Of a DNA stretch of 34,668 nt, positions 1 to 5,562 are shown one piece after another. The stretch lies in NCBI RefSeq assembly GCF_030464885.1, contig NZ_JALPRJ010000081.1, positions 1 through 34,668 of the forward strand, written 5' to 3'. Below the pieces are notes generated by a model, which was given only the letters and a program-made list of their open reading frames with translations, was not told where the DNA came from and did not search any database. How positions within the stretch are numbered: position 1 is the stretch's first letter; each line of letters starts with the position of its first letter. The position numbers and the translations under genes are program-made. The DNA comes from Caballeronia sp. SEWSISQ10-4 2. GTDB lineage: Bacteria; Pseudomonadota; Gammaproteobacteria; Burkholderiales; Burkholderiaceae.

Positions 1-127
1 TCTCTTCGAAGTAGTTTCCATCGCTCTCCTCACAATGTGCTTGAAGATAAGCGAACCATGCCTTATTTTGTAACACAGTGGTACTAGGAGGATTCGATCC
101 GTCGTCTTGATCTGACTGCGTGACATC
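1..127. other. Left-edge non-coding leader
   Basis: No convincing gene is visible here. The stretch holds a purine-rich AGGAGG-like run near 87-93, but no start codon follows it at a usual distance. It is probably the upstream region of the YitT-like gene. Confidence 0.4.
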
Positions 128-745
128 ATGAAGCATGAATCGGGCTCCGTATCTGGCGCCATTCCGGCCGGCGACACAAGCGTGACGCCGCACTCCGTGT
201 TTGAAGACATCTACGGGATGATCGTCGGCATGGCTTTTGTTGTGATCGGGCTCGTGCTGCTCAAGGCAGCCGGACTCGTCACCGGCGGTATCGCAGGGAT
301 TGCGCTGCTAGCCTCGTACGTCTTTCCGCTATCTGTAGGCACCATCTTCACGTTGGTGAACATTCCGTTCTTCATCTTCGCGCACTTCGTGATGGGGCCG
401 CGCTTCGCGATCAAATCGACGATCACGAGCTGCGGCATCACGTTCGCCCTCGCGGCGATGCCCCAGACGCTAAGAATTGCATTCGTGGACCCGCTGTTCG
501 CGGCATTGGTGGGCGGCACGCTGTGCGGCATGGGCGTCCTCGCGCTCGCGCGGCACGGCGCGGGCGTCGGCGGTACCGGTGTCGTCACACTATGGCTGCA
601 ACGCGTGCGCGGCATAAACGCCGGTATTACGCAAGTGTGTATCGATGCGATGATCCTGCTAACGTCCACACTGGTCATTGAGGCCGGCCGGGTCGGCTGG
701 TCGGCGATCAGTGCCGTAGCGATGAGCGCGATGGTCGTCGCGTAG
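128..745 (+). CDS. YitT/DUF161-type integral membrane protein, possibly truncated
   Basis: The 205-residue protein has five or more hydrophobic segments (roughly residues 28-48, 50-70, 75-95, 98-118, 120-140 and 170-200) and the glycine-rich GLVTGGIAGIALL stretch typical of the YitT family. Members are inner-membrane proteins of unsettled transport function. The frame ends at TAG (743-745), but the next eleven codons in the same frame read HRPGRYTGTTR before a TGA at 779-781. That basic tail looks like a natural C-terminus, so the TAG may be a recent nonsense change, for example from TGG, that removes about 12 residues. No strong ribosome site precedes the chosen ATG. It is not obviously linked to the genes that follow. 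Confidence 0.75.
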   Translation: MKHESGSVSGAIPAGDTSVTPHSVFEDIYGMIVGMAFVVIGLVLLKAAGLVTGGIAGIALLASYVFPLSVGTIFTLVNIPFFIFAHFVMGPRFAIKSTITSCGITFALAAMPQTLRIAFVDPLFAALVGGTLCGMGVLALARHGAGVGGTGVVTLWLQRVRGINAGITQVCIDAMILLTSTLVIEAGRVGWSAISAVAMSAMVVA

Positions 746-893
746 CATCGCCCGGGCCGCTATACAGGCACCACGCGCTGAGCAAGCGATCGACGTTACG
801 CTACGTCGAGCGGCCCGGAATACAAGGGCGATGCTGAACGAGCATGTCCGTCCTTCCAACGAAGCTAAGTAAGCATCGGAATACAGAGGGGTC

Positions 894-1055
894 GTGACGA
901 CAGAAGAGCTGGACGCAGCGTATGAGGCGGATAAGCAGGCTTGCCGCAATAGTCAAACGCAAGACGACAACCCGTTCAGCTTTATGGCAGAAGGTGCCAA
1001 GTGGTCTGACTGGCTTTCGGGTTTCAATGCGGTGTTCAGCAGACTCAGTAATTGA
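894..1055 (+). CDS. Small Rmf/CrpP-like protein
   Basis: A 53-codon frame starts at GTG (894), just after an AGAGGGG purine run (885-891). An early AYEADKQACR segment is followed by an NPF ... W..W..GF pattern. This resembles the short ribosome-modulation-factor / CrpP-like family, in which an AYxxGxxA helix is followed by an NPY motif and a Trp-rich helix. The first Gly of the classical helix is Asp here. The start is uncertain because the ribosome site is very close to the GTG. It lies alone upstream of the toxin-antitoxin operon. The family assignment rests on pattern memory only. Confidence 0.42.
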   Translation: MTTEELDAAYEADKQACRNSQTQDDNPFSFMAEGAKWSDWLSGFNAVFSRLSN

Positions 1056-1078
1056 ACACGGAAACGGAAAAACGCGCA

Positions 1079-1138
1079 TGTACAGATAGTTGTACATGTT
1101 TCGGTCGGATGTGTTACACTTGTACATCTTTCGGTACA
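1079..1138 (+). promoter_or_regulatory. YefM-type operator/promoter region with TGTACA repeats
   Basis: Perfect TGTACA hexamers lie at 1079-1084, 1091-1096 and 1121-1126, with a near copy (GGTACA) at 1133-1138, all just upstream of yefM. The yefM-yoeB operator of E. coli is built on palindromes with a TGTACA core, so this is the expected autorepression site. A TTGTAC (1090) and a TACACT (1115-1120) could act as -35 and -10 boxes, although their 19-bp spacing is long. Confidence 0.75.
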
Positions 1139-1158
1139 GATCAACTCAAGGAGAACAA

Positions 1159-1419
1159 ATGCGCACAATCCCTTTCACCGACGCGCGCGCTAACCTTAAG
1201 CAGGTGATCGATAACGTGGTTGATGACGTCGACGTTACGCTTATCACTCGCCGCGATGCACCCAATGCGATTGTCATGTCACAGGAGCATTACGACAGCT
1301 TGATGGAGACGGTTTACCTGCTTCGCTCACCAGCGAACGTTGCTCATCTTGAGCGGTCTATTTCGCAATTGCGCGCGGGCAAAGTCAAGTCACGCAAGCT
1401 GGACGAAGCTGGCGCATGA
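1159..1419 (+). CDS. yefM: Antitoxin YefM (Phd/YefM family)
   Basis: The 86-residue antitoxin neutralises YoeB and, with it, represses the operon. It opens with the family signature MRTIPFTDARANLK, followed by the conserved RRDAPNAIVMSQEHYDSL segment and a charged C-terminal tail that would wrap the toxin. The ATG at 1159 is chosen over the upstream in-frame ATG at 1090 because an AAGGAG ribosome site sits at 1149-1154 and because the family starts there. It overlaps yoeB by four bases (ATGA), so the two are translationally coupled. Its length is close to the E. coli protein. Confidence 0.95.
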   Translation: MRTIPFTDARANLKQVIDNVVDDVDVTLITRRDAPNAIVMSQEHYDSLMETVYLLRSPANVAHLERSISQLRAGKVKSRKLDEAGA

Positions 1420-1679
1420 GCGCCTTGAACATCATGTGGACCGCCGAGGCATGGGACGACTATGTCTATTGGCAGGGGCAAGATAAGAAGACGCTTAAAC
1501 GAATCAATCAGCTTGTCAAAGATACTCAACGAACGCCACTCGAGGGTATTGGAAAACCTGAACCGCTGAAGGCGAACTTGACAGGTTTTTGGTCGCGACG
1601 CATCGACGAAACCAATCGTCTAGTCTATGAGGTTACGGATACGCAGATCAACATCATCTCGTGCCGCTACCACTACTGA
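1416..1679 (+). CDS. yoeB: Toxin YoeB, ribosome-dependent mRNA interferase
   Basis: YoeB cleaves mRNA in the ribosomal A site. This 87-residue protein aligns along its whole length with the E. coli toxin, offset by three residues. The catalytic set is intact: Glu49 (in KPEP), Arg68 (in NRLVYE), and the terminal His86-Tyr87 (CRYHY). The conserved WDDYVYW and GFWSRRI segments are also present. The toxin therefore looks functional and needs the YefM encoded just upstream. The pair probably stabilises the small-gene island. Confidence 0.96.
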   Translation: MSALNIMWTAEAWDDYVYWQGQDKKTLKRINQLVKDTQRTPLEGIGKPEPLKANLTGFWSRRIDETNRLVYEVTDTQINIISCRYHY

Positions 1680-1720
1680 TGGTCCGAGCCGGAATTCAAG
1701 GAAAAGACTAAGGAAAGAAT

Positions 1721-1963
1721 ATGAGCCTGCTGTATAAGTTGGAATTACGAGACGACAACAGCAACGTTTCTACATTTTATGCAGACGACTGGGCAAGTGT
1801 GGAAACGCTGGGTGAACTGATCAAATCCGCTGCCACAACTATCGATTATGAGCGGTTTTCTGCGGACGGAGCCCTTGCGGTTTACGACGCTGAAGGGACG
1901 GTGGTTGCTCGTACGGACGGCCGCTCGGGTTGGGCGCTACCGGATCACGGCCTCGGCCGCTGA
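1721..1963 (+). CDS. Hypothetical protein, 80 residues
   Basis: The frame has a good ribosome site (AAGGAAAG) before ATG 1721 and ends in TGA at 1963. The product is acidic and soluble, with a strand-rich start (LLYKLELRDD) and a second stretch (ALAVYDAEGTVVART) that looks like a beta hairpin. I do not recognise the family. It lies 41 bp after yoeB in the same direction and may be part of the same transcript. Confidence 0.6.
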   Translation: MSLLYKLELRDDNSNVSTFYADDWASVETLGELIKSAATTIDYERFSADGALAVYDAEGTVVARTDGRSGWALPDHGLGR

Positions 1964-1981
1964 GGTAGGTCGGGAAACATC

Positions 1982-2131
1982 GTGACGACACTGAATATCA
2001 TTCGTTCGATTGAAGCTGTTGGACTCGTGGCCGTGAGCGCGTGGGGGATCAGCCTGGGCAAGTGGAAGCTAACCATCTTGCCAATCGCTTGCGCGGCGAT
2101 GCTCGGCGCGGTGATGGCCGCCGGTTACTAG
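1982..2131 (+). CDS. Very small two-helix membrane protein
   Basis: A 49-codon frame starts at GTG 1982 and stops at TAG 2131. A GGGAAA purine run lies just upstream. The product is almost entirely hydrophobic, with two predicted membrane helices (about residues 12-26 and 31-48) split by a short WGISLGKWK turn. The tail LGAVMAAGY is typical of tiny Burkholderia membrane proteins. Function is unknown. Confidence 0.45.
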   Translation: MTTLNIIRSIEAVGLVAVSAWGISLGKWKLTILPIACAAMLGAVMAAGY

Positions 2132-2175
2132 AAGGGAAAAGATAAAGAAGTACGACCAACCAAATGAGGATCGAA

Positions 2176-2370
2176 ATGCGTCTTTTGCTTGCCTTGATTT
2201 TGCCGTGGCTTCAATTCTTCACGATCGGCCGTCCGTTCACCGGGATCATTTGCCTCCTGCTCCAGCTCACGATCATCGGCTGGATTCCTGCCGCGATCTG
2301 GTCCGTCTACGCTTTGAGCCAATACAAGACGGACAAGAAAATCGAGCGTGCTCTTTCGACCCGCGGCTGA
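2176..2370 (+). CDS. Pmp3/YqaE (UPF0057)-like small membrane protein
   Basis: The 64-residue protein has two hydrophobic helices (about 1-22 and 24-48), the second ending in the IIGWIPAAIW motif that matches the LLGWIPGxIH signature of Pmp3/YqaE proteolipids, and a basic tail (YKTDKKIERAL). Family members are plasma-membrane proteins linked to cation stress and membrane potential. I chose ATG 2176 because GAGGA (2166-2170) sits at the right distance; an in-frame ATG at 2164 would place that site inside the gene. It runs parallel to the other small genes of the island. Confidence 0.7.
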   Translation: MRLLLALILPWLQFFTIGRPFTGIICLLLQLTIIGWIPAAIWSVYALSQYKTDKKIERALSTRG

Positions 2371-2427
2371 CAGCTGAAAAACATTCGACGCGCGAGCGTC
2401 CCGCACGTCGGCCGGTATGCGAGCGAA

Positions 2428-2661
2428 GTGATTGAGATTCAGATCACCAGAGATCGAGGCCAAGTTTTCGTCGAACTTAGACACGGCGCGGGACCCTGGT
2501 ATGAAAAGGATCGTCTGCTTGAGAGGCTGGGAGTGCCGTACAGTCGGTTTCCCATTGGCCCGTCCGGCCTGTGGCATGGATGCAGCATCGAAAATCAATC
2601 GACCGATCTACGGCAGCACTTGGAGGTTTTGGCCCGTCACATAGCAACCGAACGGCGATAG
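2428..2661 (+). CDS. Hypothetical protein, 77 residues
   Basis: The frame begins at GTG 2428 and ends at TAG 2659-2661, inside the first copy of a 22-bp tandem repeat. The product opens with a beta-rich run (IEIQITRDRGQVFVELRH) followed by GPWYEKDRLLERLG and a helical end. No family is recognised. The ribosome site is weak (GAGCGAAG), so the start is uncertain. The overlapping frames in this interval have poorer codon use. Confidence 0.4.
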   Translation: MIEIQITRDRGQVFVELRHGAGPWYEKDRLLERLGVPYSRFPIGPSGLWHGCSIENQSTDLRQHLEVLARHIATERR

Positions 2662-2688
2662 GAAAACAACCGAACGGCGATAGGAAAA
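2645..2688 (+). repeat. Tandem duplication, 2 x 22 bp
   Basis: Two identical 22-bp units, 2645-2666 and 2667-2688, each begin CAACCGAACGGCGATAGG and end in four A residues. The first copy holds the stop codon of the upstream gene. The second lies just before the purine-rich ribosome site of the gene at 2703. It looks like a recent slippage or duplication event. Confidence 0.95.
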
Positions 2689-2702
2689 AGGGGGGAAGAA
2701 CT

Positions 2703-3224
2703 GTGGAAACGTTTGCCGATGCGGACGGTCACCGCAAGCTCCTGACTGACCTCATTTCGCGGTTGGAAGACGACGAGCTTAAATTCTACGAATCGTCATC
2801 GACCTTCAATTTTTTTGCGTGGCACGTCTGCGCCGGCGCGGCCTTCGTTATGTCGATCCTGTCTGGAGCGCTCGCCAGCTTCATGAGCGATGTAACGTTC
2901 AAGGAATACGGGAAAGTGGTGCTGGCTGTCCTGTCATTTGTGAGTGCCATTGGAGGATTTGTACATCGCGTATGGCGTCCTTTGCACATTCGTGCATCCA
3001 ACCTCACGGCCCTCATGGCTCGACATGCGGGACAGAAATTCGAGTTGCAGTATCGCGTGGAACCCGACCCCGAAGTAGTCGCTATGCTGCTGAGCATGGG
3101 CATTCGCGTGCTCAATCAGGCAATGCGGGCACTACCGTCTTTCACGGACCTTGCGTCGGATAAGGTCGACGCAGTGACGGCCGAGCTTGATCGGGGTCTC
3201 ATGAGCGTGAACGAGTCGAAATAG
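2703..3224 (+). CDS. Two-helix membrane protein with cytoplasmic tail (SLATT-like?)
   Basis: The 173-residue product has a soluble N-terminal helix (1-33), two membrane helices close together (about 35-56 and 67-88, the latter LAVLSFVSAIGGFVHRVW), and a roughly 85-residue helical C-terminal part. This 2-TM-plus-helix plan resembles SLATT-domain proteins, which act as membrane effectors in some defence systems, but the resemblance is architectural only. GTG 2703 is chosen because a GGGGGGAAG ribosome site precedes it and because the upstream extension of the frame is not protein-like. No partner nuclease or nucleotidyltransferase gene is adjacent. Confidence 0.6.
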   Translation: METFADADGHRKLLTDLISRLEDDELKFYESSSTFNFFAWHVCAGAAFVMSILSGALASFMSDVTFKEYGKVVLAVLSFVSAIGGFVHRVWRPLHIRASNLTALMARHAGQKFELQYRVEPDPEVVAMLLSMGIRVLNQAMRALPSFTDLASDKVDAVTAELDRGLMSVNESK

Positions 3225-3785
3225 GAAAAGCATGACGATGACCTCTCGAATTGTGTCCCACGGACTCGTAGTTTTTTTGTCATTGAGCGGCTTGGCATCA
3301 CGGTTTGCGCAAGCGTTTTTAACAACGGAAAACAGCCGACATGGAAAGCGGGATTGTTGAAAGGCGTCACTCGATGGTCGTGACCGCGATGCTCGTTTTG
3401 ATGAGCGCTGCTATCACGGCCCGTAACAACGTTTGCGATTGACGATAATTCTTGGTTACGGGTATTGTGAGTGCCTCTCGTAGCGAAGCAATCGGTCGGA
3501 CGCCTGACTTGGAACAAGATCCGTCAACCTGCCGTTGGCAAAACGAAAGACTGAGTCAGGTAATCAAGTGACAGTCGCGCTTTAAGCTGCGCTACAACCA
3601 GCAAAATATATCCAACAGAAGTAGCTAAAGTTTTTCCCTGGCCGTCCGTTAAGCAGTTATCGGGTAATCCGCACTGCTGCACTGCATTTGCCCATGAAGT
3701 CACCGCCGGATAGCGCCAGATTCACAGCACAAGACCGCGCTCTAGCCGCGAGTTGACCAACCAACAGCTAGATCCCGGAGCACGC
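3225..3785. other. Intergenic region with possible tiny ORFs
   Basis: This 560-bp stretch has no clear gene. A 42-codon frame (3232-3360, preceded by AGGAAAAG) encodes a short peptide with a hydrophobic core (HGLVVFLSLSGLASRF). A 33-codon frame at 3341-3442 is also hydrophobic. Either could be a small secreted or membrane peptide, but neither has further support. The part from about 3545 to 3785 is probably the promoter region of the sigma-54 activator; I found no good -24/-12 element in it. Confidence 0.35.
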
Positions 3786-4760
3786 ATGAACCAGTTCGTT
3801 CGTCTCAATCTGCTAGGTTCGTCTGAAGCCATGCAAGCGATGAGACGGCAAATAGAAAAGATTTCCAGCGTGGACGTACCGGTGATGGTGCTGGGCGAGA
3901 CCGGCACGGGCAAGGAACTGGTAGTGCGCGCTATTCACTACCTGGGAGAACGTAAGCAACGACCCTTTGTGCCGGTCAATTGCGGCGCGCTGCCGGAAAT
4001 GCTGGTGGAAAGCGAGTTGTTCGGTCACGAGCGCGGCGCGTTCACCGATGCAAAGATGGAAAGTCCCGGATTGATCGGCGAAGCAGATGGCGGTACGCTG
4101 TTTCTAGACGAAATCGATGCGCTCGGACTTAAGGCGCAAGCCGCGCTGCTGCGTTTTCTGCAGGACGGGACGTATCGGCGTGTCGGCGGTGCGAAGACGC
4201 GTAAAGCGAATGTGCGCATCGTCGTGGCGACCAACGCGAACCTAACCGCACTCTCCGAAGCACGGCATTTCAGACGCGACTTGCTCTATCGACTCGATGT
4301 CGTGACGCTGCGGATTCCACCGTTGCGCGAACGCAGTGACGACGTCGTTGAACTGGCGCATGTGTTTCTTGAGCGTTTGCGCGCCCGTTACGCGAAAGAC
4401 GACATGCGCTTCGACGCGGAGTCGCTGAATCATCTTCGGATGCATACGTGGCCGGGCAACGTACGCGAACTTGAAAATACGGTGCATCGTGCATTCTTGC
4501 TGAGCGACGATCATTCGGTCAGACTAGGGACAACCGTTTTGCCCGGTGCTGCGCCGCCAGCCGAAGGGCCAGTCACGACACGTGGCTTTCGAACGGAGAA
4601 GGCCGCGGCTATCGCAAGCTTCGAAACCGAATATCTACGCCGCCTGCTGGCGGAATCGAACGGCAACCTGTCACTGGCTGCGCGGCTTGCGGGTGAGGAG
4701 CGCAGCGCGTTTGGCAAACTGGTCCGCAAACATGGTCTTGCTCGCGATCGTTCAATTTGA
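3786..4760 (+). CDS. Sigma-54-dependent transcriptional activator (AAA+ enhancer-binding protein)
   Basis: The 324-residue protein is an ATP-driven activator of sigma-54 RNA polymerase and probably switches on the T6SS operon downstream. It has a Walker A (GETGTGKE, about 37-44), the sigma-54 contact loop at about 84-89, a Walker B ending LDEID, the RRDLLYRL and WPGNVREL sensor motifs, and a C-terminal Fis-type helix-turn-helix (about 275-315). There is no receiver, GAF or PAS domain, so activity may be set by expression level or a partner protein. The contact loop reads GAFTDA rather than GAFTGA. ATG 3786 is preferred over 3753 because a GGAG site precedes it. Confidence 0.93.
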   Translation: MNQFVRLNLLGSSEAMQAMRRQIEKISSVDVPVMVLGETGTGKELVVRAIHYLGERKQRPFVPVNCGALPEMLVESELFGHERGAFTDAKMESPGLIGEADGGTLFLDEIDALGLKAQAALLRFLQDGTYRRVGGAKTRKANVRIVVATNANLTALSEARHFRRDLLYRLDVVTLRIPPLRERSDDVVELAHVFLERLRARYAKDDMRFDAESLNHLRMHTWPGNVRELENTVHRAFLLSDDHSVRLGTTVLPGAAPPAEGPVTTRGFRTEKAAAIASFETEYLRRLLAESNGNLSLAARLAGEERSAFGKLVRKHGLARDRSI

Positions 4761-4835
4761 GTGCACTGGCTTGCGCGGCTGGGCATGCCGCCCGGTTGCC
4801 TGCGAGCACGCCGGCCGGCTCCATTGGCTCTCACC

Positions 4836-5075
4836 ATGAACGCCGATTTGATGCGCATGGTCGCTCATCGCATCACCCGCTATCTGCGTGAAAATCCCAC
4901 TGCTGCCGACACGGTAGAAGGCGTGCATATCGTCTGGGTCGGTCACGACCTCGCTCATCCGTCGCTCGACATTACCCAGGCCGCGCTCGAACTGTTGTTC
5001 GACGAAGGGCTCGTCGCATGCGTGCCCATCGGCAACCGCCTGCTATGGCGCGCTGTGCGCACGGCCGCCGATTGA
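4836..5075 (+). CDS. Small winged-helix-like hypothetical protein
   Basis: The 79-residue protein begins MNADLMRMVAHRITRYL and continues with a helix, turn and helix (DITQAALELLFDEGLVAC) and a final strand pair, a pattern compatible with a small winged-helix fold. It sits between the activator gene and the T6SS promoter, which suggests a regulatory partner for the activator, but this is inference. The upstream in-frame start at 4761 would add a Pro/Arg-rich stretch with no family look. The gene lies 75 bp after the activator and is read in the same direction. Confidence 0.55.
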   Translation: MNADLMRMVAHRITRYLRENPTAADTVEGVHIVWVGHDLAHPSLDITQAALELLFDEGLVACVPIGNRLLWRAVRTAAD

Positions 5076-5266
5076 TCGGCACTGTTCGCATCATCCCGTA
5101 GTCCTCCTGCCGTCCTTCTGTCGCTCTCCTGTCGTCCTCGTTTTGTGATGCGTTGAGCCGTCCGGTCCCTCCCGCTTCGAACCCACTCAGCAATTCAACG
5201 AAAGTTTCAACAAGTCCATGGCCGCAATCACGCGGCCGCACGGTCAACTTCGTGCTGCCTGTTGCT

Positions 5267-5282
5267 GGGTTGAATTCGACCC
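5267..5282. promoter_or_regulatory. Palindrome, candidate activator-binding site
   Basis: GGGTTGAATTCGACCC is a 16-bp palindrome with one mismatched pair. It lies about 180 bp upstream of the -24/-12 promoter, a normal distance for an enhancer of a sigma-54 activator. The half-site GTTGAA also occurs, inverted, as TTCAAC at 5194-5199 and 5206-5211, spaced 12 bp apart. Confidence 0.4.
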
Positions 5283-5463
5283 ATCGCATGGGGATCTTTC
5301 GCCTCACCTCATCCAGCCCGGAGCCAGCATTCGATTGCGCAGAAAGCGCGTTCAGCAGGCGCATCGGCCTGGGTGGAACACCGCCCATGCCAGCCGCCGT
5401 CCAGTACCTGTCGGGATGGCTGTAACGACCGCCCAGTATGGCTTTTCGGCGATCAATACAAGC

Positions 5464-5479
5464 TGGCACGAAGCTTGTA
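5464..5479 (+). promoter_or_regulatory. Sigma-54 (-24/-12) promoter of the T6SS operon
   Basis: TGGCACG-AAGC-TTGTA matches the consensus TGGCACG-N4-TTGCA except for a T in place of the C of the -12 GC. The GG and GT dinucleotides are exactly 10 bp apart, as required. Transcription would start near 5490, about 70 bp before the sheath gene. The sigma-54 activator gene lies just upstream, which supports the call. The rest of the 5076-5562 spacer holds no gene. Confidence 0.72.
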
Positions 5480-5562
5480 AGAACAAAGACAGAGAGGAGC
5501 ATCCGATCAAGCGGGGCCTTGTTCGTCTTCTCTTTCCCAACCGATTGAAGCGAGGCGAGCAC

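Noticed and set aside
5218..5562. 115-codon N-terminal extension of the sheath protein
   Set aside because: The extension is not TssB-like, contains the sigma-54 promoter, and a good ribosome site precedes ATG 5563.
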